Below, in pieces: positions 1 through 6,600 of a stretch of DNA of 64,000 nt. Made by a program: the position numbers and the translations under genes. The notes under the pieces were generated by a model. That model searched no databases, was not told where the DNA came from, and saw only the letters and a program-made list of their open reading frames with translations. The stretch is from a virus. Numbering within the stretch: the first letter of the stretch is position 1; each line of letters starts with the position of its first letter. The DNA is taken from positions 1-64,000 of IMG/VR virus record IMGVR_UViG_3300010401_000036; one strand, given 5' to 3'.

Positions 1-1
1 C

Positions 2-406
2 GATATAGCCAAGCGCTACTGTGGCATGTCCGGGTTTGGTTTCGACGAAAAGCTACACAAGAAAGTTTGGAACGCCAATCTTCACTATCCCATGCCGGAG
101 CACGATCGGATCGTCCTGCTCTCGACAATGGACAACGCAATCGTATGGGGAAAGGACGCCTCCACGGTCGCCGAGGCCTTCGCCAAATACGGCCGCGAGC
201 ACCCCGATAGCAGTCTTGGCGAACAGGCAGAGATCCTGCGCACAGCCAAGCTGGCGCCTGACGACGCTTTGGCGTGGCAACAGACATCAGTCGGCGAGTT
301 CTGGGGACAGAGCTGGAATGAGGAAAAGGAAGACTACGAATATTACGACCCGAAGGCCGGGACTCGGCACTTCGACGTACTCGCAGAAGCACAAACATCG
401 CCGTAA
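2..406 (+). CDS. Hypothetical protein, 5' partial
   Basis: The frame is open to the left edge of the window and the first ATG (26) lacks a Shine-Dalgarno sequence, so the gene probably begins outside. From the ATG it gives 126 acidic residues, rich in Trp, Glu and Tyr near the C-terminus, with no recognisable domain or membrane segment. It opens a run of small same-strand genes typical of a phage early region. Function unknown. Confidence 0.6.
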   Translation, partial: DIAKRYCGMSGFGFDEKLHKKVWNANLHYPMPEHDRIVLLSTMDNAIVWGKDASTVAEAFAKYGREHPDSSLGEQAEILRTAKLAPDDALAWQQTSVGEFWGQSWNEEKEDYEYYDPKAGTRHFDVLAEAQTSP

Positions 407-427
407 CCATCGGATAGGGAAAGCATC

Positions 428-646
428 ATGGGACGCGATCCAATCTTAGATCCAAAGCCAGGCGATATCGTGCGCTCTTGTTATGAAAGCATTGGGGAGC
501 GCCATGTTGTTCATGTTTCAGATTGCGGCGTGAAATATCTTCGCGTTCGAACCGGAAGAACCCAGCAGGGGTATTGTCTGCCGAGCATCTGGACAAAATG
601 GTGTCGGGCACATCGCGTCGCCATCATTCAGCAAATTCAACCATAA
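428..646 (+). CDS. Small hypothetical protein (72 aa)
   Basis: ATG preceded by a GGGAAAG ribosome site. The protein starts with a 'KPGDIV' turn and may be a small beta-barrel. It lies 21 bases after the previous gene in the same run. No family recognised. Confidence 0.55.
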   Translation: MGRDPILDPKPGDIVRSCYESIGERHVVHVSDCGVKYLRVRTGRTQQGYCLPSIWTKWCRAHRVAIIQQIQP

Positions 647-662
647 CCTCGGGTTAAAGCAC

Positions 663-881
663 ATGAGTAAACAACGGATCGTTGAGATTCAGCAGTCTCT
701 TAGAATTGCCCGCGTCGCTTTGGAGCGCATCGCTGATGGTCGCACCAGCAGCCCCGCCTCTGTCGCGGCGGATGCCCTGGACAAAATGTGGAAGCTTGAA
801 CCGAAGCAACAGCTTCAAGGCATCGTCGGGCATGCATCTAAGATCTCGCTGCAAGATGCTCCCAAGCGACCTATTCGCTAA
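663..881 (+). CDS. Small helical hypothetical protein (72 aa)
   Basis: Starts 16 bases after the preceding gene. The first half is predicted helical (Gln/Arg/Ala/Leu-rich) and the C-terminus is basic. An overlapping out-of-phase frame looks like a shadow because its composition is unlike that of its neighbours. No known domain. Confidence 0.5.
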   Translation: MSKQRIVEIQQSLRIARVALERIADGRTSSPASVAADALDKMWKLEPKQQLQGIVGHASKISLQDAPKRPIR

Positions 882-957
882 CGAACTGTCTGGTCAGACC
901 TGAGAATTTCAAGGGGCGCGGCAGTCATCGGGACGGCGCAGAGCAGCAGGAGACGGT

Positions 958-1200
958 ATGAGGACGCAAGAAGAAATCCAACGCACGCCGGTCACGCTAT
1001 TGACCGATGAGGAGATCGCGACGCTCGATGCCGATGGGCAGGCGTTTGCGCGACTATGCAAGGCCAACATGGCGCGGATCAACGCCTGCCCGGGTCACGA
1101 GCGTATCTCGACGGCGACCCGCGAGCAAACGCGCTACGGCAACCATCGCGGCGAGTGCATGCACTGCGGCAAGGATATGAGCTGGGATAGCGGCGATTAG
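958..1200 (+). CDS. Small protein with possible zinc-binding Cys pair
   Basis: A good AGGAG site lies 6 bases before the ATG. The 80-residue protein has a CMHC (CxxC) motif near the C-terminus and an upstream Cys/His cluster ('CPGHE'), so a single zinc site is plausible. It ends in TAG, a codon read by the suppressor tRNA in this window, but an in-frame TGA follows at once. Function unknown. Confidence 0.6.
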   Translation: MRTQEEIQRTPVTLLTDEEIATLDADGQAFARLCKANMARINACPGHERISTATREQTRYGNHRGECMHCGKDMSWDSGD

Positions 1201-1227
1201 CCGTGACGGCAAGTTAACGAGGGAATT

Positions 1228-1419
1228 ATGCACATCATCAGCGACCCCGGCGGGCGCGCCGGCAAGCGTGAATTGAAGCCGGCCGATATCGCCGAAATCA
1301 AATCACTGAGAGGTACAATGGCTCAGACAGCGATTGCCAAACGGTTCGGTGTTTCGCTCAGTTGCGTCCAGTATCATCTTCACGGCAAAGAGCGCTGGCC
1401 GTCGCATGCCGGTCGGTAG
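1228..1419 (+). CDS. Helix-turn-helix small protein
   Basis: 63 residues. Residues about 18-55 read as a resolvase/terminase-type helix-turn-helix ('IAEIKSLRG..AQTAIAKRFGVSLSCVQYHLHG'-like pattern), the same design as the C-terminal part of the HNH protein at 26567-27097. Probably DNA-binding; the target is unknown. Confidence 0.6.
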   Translation: MHIISDPGGRAGKRELKPADIAEIKSLRGTMAQTAIAKRFGVSLSCVQYHLHGKERWPSHAGR

Positions 1420-1449
1420 TTTCCGTCATCAGCAGTTAAAGGAAGCGCC

Positions 1450-1650
1450 GTGATCACTCGCAGGGAACTGATTGAAAAAGAAGCGCAGCGTCTTTGCCTT
1501 GCGTCTGGCTATACTCTTGACCGCAGCGCATCCGACGATCGTCGTTTCCGCCACGACGACATGCGGCCATGGTGGGACGCGATGTTCTCGCATCGTGTAG
1601 CCCACGACATTGAGAAGCTGGAGCACGCCGGCTTCACTGTTTTGCCTTAA
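1450..1650 (+). CDS. Small hypothetical protein (66 aa), GTG start
   Basis: Uses GTG at 1450 after an AAAGGAAG ribosome site 4-5 bases upstream. The product is charged and Trp-containing, with no membrane segment. Part of the early gene run; no family recognised. Confidence 0.55.
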   Translation: MITRRELIEKEAQRLCLASGYTLDRSASDDRRFRHDDMRPWWDAMFSHRVAHDIEKLEHAGFTVLP

Positions 1651-1678
1651 CTTAATCATCACAGAAAGGTAACCGACC

Positions 1679-1870
1679 ATGACCGTTGAAGAGGCCTACC
1701 GCAAAGGTCAGTATGACATGCGCCAGCGCATCATCAAGCATTGGGCTGGTTGGATCACCAACACGCTCGGAGGCCAGCACAGGCTTTTGCGCGGCGACCG
1801 AAAGGGCTATTCTAACGTCGCTGTCGAGATCAGAGCGCGCTGCAAGGTGCAGGAGTTACCTTGTCGATGA
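1679..1870 (+). CDS. Small hypothetical protein (63 aa)
   Basis: AGAAAGG precedes the ATG. The product is basic and begins with a helical segment. It overlaps the next gene by about 10 bases, suggesting translational coupling. Function unknown. Confidence 0.5.
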   Translation: MTVEEAYRKGQYDMRQRIIKHWAGWITNTLGGQHRLLRGDRKGYSNVAVEIRARCKVQELPCR

Positions 1871-2094
1871 CTTACCGCGACGACTTCCCGCCAGGCACTC
1901 GCGTCATCGTCCACGCGCCGGACCCGCGGGAGGGAAGTGACCACGAATTTCACGGCCGCACCGGAACGATCGTGGATCGTTGGAAGTGTCGTGCAGTCGA
2001 GATCGACAGGCTACCGCGGTACTGGACAAATCCAGTTATCCTGTGCATGCACAATCTGCGTCACATTAACGGTGAGCAAAGGAAAGAGACATGA
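1861..2094 (+). CDS. Small hypothetical protein (77 aa), possibly SH3-like
   Basis: A CAGGAG site lies 5 bases before TTG 1861; the in-frame ATG at 1867 is the alternative start. The pattern 'PPGTRVIVHAPD..GRTGTIVDRW..AVEID' resembles the small SH3/KOW-type barrels common in phage early regions (inference only). It ends with an ATGA overlap into the next gene. Confidence 0.55.
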   Translation: MSMTYRDDFPPGTRVIVHAPDPREGSDHEFHGRTGTIVDRWKCRAVEIDRLPRYWTNPVILCMHNLRHINGEQRKET

Positions 2095-2294
2095 TTGAAC
2101 ACAGCGAACCATATCTTGCGCCGACTTCCATTGGCGTATTGATGATGAAGCGGGGACTTTTCTATCGTCCTGAATGGCGTGGCTATACGTCAGATCCGAA
2201 TGAGGCCGGTCGATATGACCGCGATGTCGCAAAGAGGCATGTTGCTCAGGTTGAGGGCGTTACCATCCACGAAATGCACGAGTTTCTTTACTAA
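2091..2294 (+). CDS. Small hypothetical protein (67 aa)
   Basis: Begins in a 4-base ATGA overlap with the preceding gene, so the two are translationally coupled. It is soluble and mixed-charge, with no recognisable motif. Its last 4 bases overlap the end of a small opposing gene. Confidence 0.55.
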   Translation: MIEHSEPYLAPTSIGVLMMKRGLFYRPEWRGYTSDPNEAGRYDRDVAKRHVAQVEGVTIHEMHEFLY

Positions 2295-2422
2295 GCTATT
2301 TCCGCCGCTTCCGCTCCCTCGCGTCGCAGATCGCCCCGCCGGCAACCCACAACCCACAGCCCATAGAGCGGGAGAAGCGCGAATGCAGTAAGAATCATGA
2401 GCCAGCGGATAAGATTCACCAT
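2291..2422 (-). CDS. Small single-pass membrane protein (43 aa)
   Basis: A minus-strand ATG at 2422 has a CTGGAG site 8 bases upstream. The protein has one hydrophobic helix (about residues 6-24) and then a short basic/acidic tail, so it is an N-out or N-in single-pass peptide. A longer in-frame start at 2506 has no ribosome site. It is the only minus gene inside the left plus-strand run and could be a small inhibitor or lysis-accessory peptide (speculative). Confidence 0.4.
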   Translation of the reverse strand: MVNLIRWLMILTAFALLPLYGLWVVGCRRGDLRREGAEAAEIA

Positions 2423-2467
2423 GGTTATATCTCCAGAATTTATGGTAATTTTCGTCAAGGAAAACAT

Positions 2468-2659
2468 ATGGCAGAACCTGAAAGCTCTATCGAATACCAG
2501 CAACAACGCGGCGCAGGATGGGATGTCGTTGACGAAGCGCTGGAGACTTACGATGAATGGATGCTCGACGACGACTTCGAGCCGTATAACATTCTTCGCA
2601 AAATTGTCGAGCGAATGCGCGAACGTCGCGACCTTTACCGCTCATCTGCCAAATCTTGA
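2468..2659 (+). CDS. Small acidic hypothetical protein (63 aa)
   Basis: CAAGGAAAA lies just before the ATG. The product is acidic, with a Trp-Asp-Asp cluster and a helical Arg-rich end. It converges with the long minus block, overlapping its last gene by 18 bases. Function unknown. Confidence 0.5.
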   Translation: MAEPESSIEYQQQRGAGWDVVDEALETYDEWMLDDDFEPYNILRKIVERMRERRDLYRSSAKS

Positions 2660-3013
2660 TCTCCAGATGCTCCCCGTGTTGACCCGGAAGCCGTGTCCAG
2701 TGCTCGGCGGCGCACGCTCGCGCATCGAAACCACGCTCACTGCCAGGATCGACATGCCGCCGGCAACGATTCCGGTCACGACCAAGCCAGTCATGATCAC
2801 AGATGGATTGCGCAGCCAGTAGTCCTGAAAGAAGATCGTGAGCAGAACGTATATCGCGTCTGCGAAGAACGTGACCTTGCGCCAGTGCATCACCCGAGGT
2901 CGGTCTGTCCGGTTGAGATGCAAGTCATTCTGCGCCTGCCGGATGACGTACATCAGCAACAGCACGCCTGCAAAGGCGACGAAGTCATAGAACGCGATGA
3001 CAAGTTCACTCAT
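2642..3013 (-). CDS. Three-helix membrane protein, holin-like
   Basis: Start chosen at ATG 3013 because it has a CAGGAAA site; a longer frame upstream lacks one. The 123 residues contain three hydrophobic segments (about 5-24, 47-65, 71-95) and a basic C-terminal tail. Size and topology fit a class I holin, and it is the last gene of the minus block, after the endolysin region. No family signature was recognised, so 'holin-like' is by topology and context. Confidence 0.5.
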   Translation of the reverse strand: MSELVIAFYDFVAFAGVLLLMYVIRQAQNDLHLNRTDRPRVMHWRKVTFFADAIYVLLTIFFQDYWLRNPSVIMTGLVVTGIVAGGMSILAVSVVSMRERAPPSTGHGFRVNTGSIWRSRFGR

Positions 3014-3296
3014 TTTTTGTTTTCCTGAGTACGTCCACTTTGTTGAAAGCCAGTTCGATAAGCAGGCAGATATGCTTTCCGCTTGTCCCGACGCCAAAGG
3101 CCACGAATCCTATGGGGAACACCGCCAACATCTTCAACAATTGAGGTGCGACAAAGTTCGCGGCAATTGCCCCATAGACGATGTATTTCACCACGTCCCA
3201 TGCTGTGGCCTTCTCATCCCGCCAGCCGTGCACGAGGCCGCCCAGAGATCCCGCAGCCATGCACTGCACATTGAAGAGGGCGAGCAGGTCATCCAT
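3006..3296 (-). CDS. Small membrane protein, possible holin/antiholin
   Basis: 96 residues with hydrophobic stretches around 12-22, 36-50 and 55-72, rich in Gly/Ala. The gene overlaps the next membrane gene by 8 bases. Together with the amidase (5632-6192) and the Pam3-gp28-type holin (6189-6551) it lies in the lysis region. Exact role unknown. Confidence 0.5.
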   Translation of the reverse strand: MDDLLALFNVQCMAAGSLGGLVHGWRDEKATAWDVVKYIVYGAIAANFVAPQLLKMLAVFPIGFVAFGVGTSGKHICLLIELAFNKVDVLRKTKNE

Positions 3297-3630
3297 CTAT
3301 CCCACCGCCGGCCATCGTCATGCTGGTCAGGTTCCGCAGATCCCGCGGCGTGAACTTGCTCGCTTGTAGTGCGTCTTTCTTTGGATACTTCCCGCATTCA
3401 TAGAAGCCCTGCGCGGGTAGTTCGCTGCAATCCCACGCTCCGAACGACTGCCAGTCATGCCACGGCCAGAAGAACGAAAACACCGCGCCGTAGTCGTATG
3501 GCTTGCCAATCTGGCTCTCTATGAAAGCTTCGAATATGTCCACCTGATCGGCCGTTGCTGTGATGCACCGGAACTCCTCCCGCGTGAACTCCCCGGCATC
3601 GTACCCGACCGGACGCCTCCTGACGGAGGC
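3289..3630 (-). pseudogene. NlpC/P60-like cysteine hydrolase, 5' end missing or frameshifted
   Basis: This frame encodes a segment typical of phage NlpC/P60-like hydrolases: 'RPVGYDAGEF..E', then 'IGKPYDYGA', then a catalytic-type 'WDCSEL'. The usual first 30-40 residues of the family are absent and no ATG/GTG/TTG start fits before the conserved part. The upstream sequence codes instead, one frame off, for the gene at 3519-3806. Either a deletion fused two genes out of frame, or a -1 shift or sequencing error separates the halves. A perfect 6-bp inverted repeat (3615-3630) sits at the junction. Confidence 0.5.
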
Positions 3631-3806
3631 TGGATACTGATCTCGTAATACTCGCCTTCCTGCTCCTGCTCGGCAGGATCGACAATCAGGTTGAAAAGGG
3701 CTTGCTGATCCTGCTGCCCAAACAGTCCAGAGGTCGTAAAGAATACCTCCACAATCCCGTTGTTGGGGCGGACACGGTCGCATCGTGCTATCAGGTGGCG
3801 TTTCAT
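3519..3806 (-). CDS. Hypothetical protein, 5' part of split region (95 aa)
   Basis: ATG 3806 overlaps the upstream gene's stop (ATGA). The first ~65 residues ('KRHLIARCD..GIVEVFF' ... 'YYEISI') look like a genuine small beta protein. The last ~25 residues are Ser/Arg/Gly-rich and look like out-of-frame translation of the neighbouring NlpC/P60-like sequence, so the natural C-terminus may be lost. Confidence 0.45.
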   Translation of the reverse strand: MKRHLIARCDRVRPNNGIVEVFFTTSGLFGQQDQQALFNLIVDPAEQEQEGEYYEISIQPPSGGVRSGTMPGSSRGRSSGASQQRPIRWTYSKLS

Positions 3807-4120
3807 TTAGGAACCACATGCCCCTGTGAAGTGGTGTAGATAAACCCCGCCGCTGCGAGGGCCCCAGAAATGACTATAGCGACCCCTATTACGATTGCCC
3901 CTATCATGTTGATGCCTTGCGATTTGCCTCCGCTTTCCCATCGGAACTGTTCCTGCTTGGACATCCGGTCGGACAAATCGTTCTTGACCTCTTTAAGCTG
4001 TGTCGCCAGCAAGTTTGCCGCTGCATCCTGATTGGCTCGCAAAATCTTTGCTAGTTCTAGATCAAACATCAATTTTTGCGCGGATAATTGGTCGACTCGC
4101 CTCGTCTCAGCATCACGCAT
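3803..4120 (-). CDS. Coiled-coil protein with C-terminal membrane helix
   Basis: 105 residues: a charged helical stretch (about 1-70, including 'DLSDRM'), then one hydrophobic helix (about 73-95) and a short tail. The architecture suggests a membrane-tethered coiled coil in the lysis region, spanin-like or regulatory. The ATG at 4120 has no clear ribosome site, and the upstream frame at 4069-4203 encodes what looks like the missing N-terminus. Confidence 0.55.
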   Translation of the reverse strand: MRDAETRRVDQLSAQKLMFDLELAKILRANQDAAANLLATQLKEVKNDLSDRMSKQEQFRWESGGKSQGINMIGAIVIGVAIVISGALAAAGFIYTTSQGHVVPK

Positions 4121-4203
4121 ATCGTCACGGTATCGATTGTCCGCGTGGCCAGCGTGTCGAGAACGTTTTTCGTCGGGTCTATTGGCGGAGGTTTTTCCAC
4201 CAT
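4069..4203 (-). CDS. Probable N-terminal fragment of the coiled-coil membrane protein
   Basis: ATG 4203 opens a 44-codon frame beginning 'MVEKPPPIDPTKNVLD', a start I associate with phage proteins that continue with a charged coiled coil. After about residue 24 the sequence degrades, while the -1 frame continues with 'NRYRDDM' into the gene at 3803-4120. This looks like one gene split by a single-base deletion near 4130-4145, either real or a sequencing error. Confidence 0.4.
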   Translation of the reverse strand: MVEKPPPIDPTKNVLDTLATRTIDTVTICVMLRRGESTNYPRKN

Positions 4204-4209
4204 AATATC

Positions 4210-4317
4210 TTACGCTAGACCGATAGCAACGAGGTATCCATATCCGAGCGCGGCCGCGCCGAAGAACCCGATCCAGATGCAGGCCTGTTCGAATGTCGTG
4301 GCGTCCCAGCGGGTCAT
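4210..4317 (-). CDS. Tiny membrane protein (35 aa)
   Basis: The frame fits exactly between neighbours: its ATG (4317) is 2 bases after the stop of the 4320-4631 gene and it ends 6 bases before ATG 4203. It has one hydrophobic Ala/Gly/Tyr-rich helix (about 12-32) after a short polar N-terminus. It is a plausible small lysis-region membrane peptide; the ribosome site is weak. Confidence 0.4.
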   Translation of the reverse strand: MTRWDATTFEQACIWIGFFGAAALGYGYLVAIGLA

Positions 4318-4319
4318 GG

Positions 4320-4631
4320 CTATGCCCGCGAGACCGTAGCGATAGGTGTCACCGCTACTCCGACTGCACCACCTCCGCCTGTATGCCTCACCATAAATTC
4401 AAGATGGTCCGGAGAGCCGGCCTCGAAACGAACATCGAAGCCAAACTCCCATCCCTGACCTTCGCGCAATCTCGGTTCGATGAACTTCACGACCTTGCCG
4501 ACGCGGCCATTGGAGAGATGTATTTCCTTGCCAATAGGCATCAGTGACCAGAGATGTTGCATGATCTCGGGCACCTCACCATAGAGGCTCTGGACGAACT
4601 TAATCGGATCGATGTCTGTTTCAATCGTCAT
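4320..4631 (-). CDS. Hypothetical protein (103 aa)
   Basis: Coupled to the upstream gene by a 4-base overlap. The middle ('NGRVGKVVKFIEPRL') suggests a small beta domain, and the C-terminus has a Gly run and a hydrophobic stretch. Ends in TAG. No family recognised. Confidence 0.55.
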   Translation of the reverse strand: MTIETDIDPIKFVQSLYGEVPEIMQHLWSLMPIGKEIHLSNGRVGKVVKFIEPRLREGQGWEFGFDVRFEAGSPDHLEFMVRHTGGGGAVGVAVTPIATVSRA

Positions 4632-4924
4632 TTCAGCGCGTCCTCAACCGCGTCCCAGATCGTCCGGTTCTCCGGCGTCAGAAGCTCGACACCGATCTCG
4701 TCCACCTCCTCTTTCATATAGGCGCGGACCATCTCTAGCGCCTTCCTCATCTTGTCGTCGCGCGGCGGGATGTTGTAATCCCCGAAGTTCGGATCGTTCG
4801 GGTCCTTGTGGAGATCGTCAACGCCCGTAAACTTCTCTCGCTCCCGCTCCTCCCGGGCGACATCATCCGCCCGGTAGGAGTCCGAGCCCTGCACGTAGCC
4901 GCGGCCGGTCGGACTTCCGCTCAT
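4628..4924 (-). CDS. Hypothetical protein (98 aa), charged
   Basis: Start placed at ATG 4924, which overlaps the upstream TGA (ATGA). The product is strongly charged and hydrophilic, with repeated Arg-Glu and Asp-Pro-Asn stretches and a helical C-terminal half. Soluble; function unknown. Confidence 0.55.
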   Translation of the reverse strand: MSGSPTGRGYVQGSDSYRADDVAREEREREKFTGVDDLHKDPNDPNFGDYNIPPRDDKMRKALEMVRAYMKEEVDEIGVELLTPENRTIWDAVEDALK

Positions 4925-5352
4925 GTCGTACCGCCCGACTGCTTGGCGGCGTTCACCGCGTTCAAAGCGGACGTGTAATAGCTCCACAGCAGCAACAGGT
5001 TTGCCATGGTGTTGCCCGTGCCGGCAGCTGATCGAGAGCAGATTTCCTGTGCGGCATTCACTGCCTGGTCAACACGCTCAAGGTTAGCCGCAGTCTTCGG
5101 GCCGGGCGTTCTGGCCGAGTTTAAGATCACCGCTTGAACGGCCGCCTTGTCGGCATTGATATCGCCGAGCATGCTGCACGTGGTATTGATGCTGTCTAGG
5201 GCCGCATCAGTGGTGACTCTGGCGCCGTTCTTGATTGCGGCTACGACGTTGGCCACCTTGGCTTTGGCAGCCGCAATCTCCTCTTTGGAGAGACAGCCTC
5301 CAAGGGAGGTGGCGAGCACAAGAACAGCGATCGTAGCCAGAATTTTCATCAT
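4921..5352 (-). CDS. Predicted lipoprotein (143 aa)
   Basis: N-terminal signal with lipobox 'LGGC' (Cys about residue 20), followed by Ala-rich helices. A phage lipoprotein next to endolysin and holin genes could be an outer-membrane spanin subunit or a superinfection-exclusion protein. Neither can be decided from sequence. Overlaps both neighbours by 4 bases. Confidence 0.6.
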   Translation of the reverse strand: MMKILATIAVLVLATSLGGCLSKEEIAAAKAKVANVVAAIKNGARVTTDAALDSINTTCSMLGDINADKAAVQAVILNSARTPGPKTAANLERVDQAVNAAQEICSRSAAGTGNTMANLLLLWSYYTSALNAVNAAKQSGGTT

Positions 5353-5630
5353 GACGTTTTGGTTCCTTTGCCTTGGATGAAGATGATAAGTTCTTGGACA
5401 GTTGGGATCACAGCGACCAGATCAGGGTAAGCCGCCTTGATGATCGGCGCGGCCTCCTGAACTAGCGGCTCGAGCTGGAGGACGTGCGGCATGGCCTTCT
5501 GAATGATCGGCTCAAGCTGTTTAGCGGCAGCGACCAATCGGGAGAATCCCGGCAAGGATTGCTCCAGATCGGCCACCGTCTCATCTGGCATGTTGGCCAG
5601 ACCGAGTGCGAATCTCAGCATGCCGTTCAT
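5349..5630 (-). CDS. Helical hypothetical protein (93 aa)
   Basis: Four short repeats of a helical 'LEPxxQ(K/E)AxP' pattern (about residues 38-80) suggest an elongated helical protein. No signal peptide or clear membrane segment. Lies directly downstream of the endolysin gene. Function unknown. Confidence 0.55.
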   Translation of the reverse strand: MNGMLRFALGLANMPDETVADLEQSLPGFSRLVAAAKQLEPIIQKAMPHVLQLEPLVQEAAPIIKAAYPDLVAVIPTVQELIIFIQGKGTKTS

Positions 5631-5631
5631 G

Positions 5632-6192
5632 TCATACCTTCGGTGCCATTAATGCCGCAACGCCTTTACGGAAGACGTTCATATCGAAGCTTGGATCGTC
5701 CTTGCGGCCCTTCGGGAGCGCCCATTCCTTGTGGCCGATGCACATATCAGAAGTCGCCTTGATGTGCTTCAGGATGGCCGCGCAGCCGCGCCGGTAGGCG
5801 TCCATCTGCACCTCGGGCCATGGATCGGATCGCGGGCCTTTCGTCTCTCCAGTGTTTTCCGCCTCGATCCCGATGAAGTGAGCATTGCCATCGGTGATCC
5901 CCTTCCACATACCGCGGCCTGCGTGCCAGCATTTGCCCGCAGCAACGATGTGGAAAATCCCGGTACGGCCAAGCGCTAATTGTGCCAGAGGCCCACCGAG
6001 ATCAGGCCGCCCCTCGACAATGACGTTCAAATCCAGCATTTCACCGTGCAGCGGACCGCAGGTATGATGGCAGATGATCCCACGAACCTCGCCCTCGTCG
6101 CCGTGCCCGCGGTTCTTCCAGCCTGGGACTTCGCTGACCTGAAGCCCCGCATCAGAAAGAACCTTGGGGAGCCATAGAAGCGAAAAGGTCAT
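5632..6192 (-). CDS. Endolysin: N-acetylmuramoyl-L-alanine amidase (Amidase_2/PGRP fold)
   Basis: A 186-residue single-domain peptidoglycan amidase that would cut the bond between MurNAc and L-Ala in host murein at lysis. Visible zinc-site candidates are the His pair in 'ICHHT' (42-43), His in 'WHAGRG' (90) and the C-terminal 'GHKEW..GRKDDP' segment (His154 and an Asp near 166). The length is normal for a phage amidase. There is no cell-wall-binding domain or signal peptide, so a holin is needed for export; the holin-type gene overlaps its start by 4 bases. Confidence 0.85.
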   Translation of the reverse strand: MTFSLLWLPKVLSDAGLQVSEVPGWKNRGHGDEGEVRGIICHHTCGPLHGEMLDLNVIVEGRPDLGGPLAQLALGRTGIFHIVAAGKCWHAGRGMWKGITDGNAHFIGIEAENTGETKGPRSDPWPEVQMDAYRRGCAAILKHIKATSDMCIGHKEWALPKGRKDDPSFDMNVFRKGVAALMAPKV

Positions 6193-6551
6193 GCCGCCCT
6201 CGCCATGGTGACGGCCTCAGACGAACCGGCTACAACGGTCGTCTTGCCCGGCAACGAATCGGCCAGTTCTCGACCCGCCATGGTCGGCTCCATTACCACG
6301 GCCTTGACCGGAGAATCCGGCTGCTTCGCCATGGTGTCAACGACCGCAACCGCGTTCTTTTCGGTGTGGACAAACAAGCCCCATGCACCGGAAATTAGAG
6401 ACGCTGCAATCGCTAGCGTCGTCGGGCTGTTGAGGACGCTGGTCACCTGGTCAATGGTGAACCATCCCTTTGCGGCGAACCATCCTGCTACGACACCACC
6501 GAAGGTAGTAATTAACCACCTAAGACCGCTCTTTACCTGCTCCTGATTCAT
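6189..6551 (-). CDS. Holin, Pam3-gp28-like
   Basis: Start at ATG 6551 (AAAGG site); the longer frame upstream is not supported. 120 residues: two hydrophobic segments (about 13-29 and 44-64) separated by a short loop, then a polar tail. The pattern matches the small holins annotated as Pam3-gp28 family. It overlaps the amidase start, forming a classical holin-endolysin pair. Confidence 0.7.
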   Translation of the reverse strand: MNQEQVKSGLRWLITTFGGVVAGWFAAKGWFTIDQVTSVLNSPTTLAIAASLISGAWGLFVHTEKNAVAVVDTMAKQPDSPVKAVVMEPTMAGRELADSLPGKTTVVAGSSEAVTMARAA

Positions 6552-6600
6552 GTTCAACCTTTCGCCGATCTGACGGCTGATGTTTTGGGAAAACGCAACT

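Noticed and set aside
3289-4203. The enlarged-loop tRNA as a suppressor of the two frameshifts here
   Set aside because: Both shifts need -1 movement, whereas extended anticodon loops classically give +1 decoding; the link is not supported.
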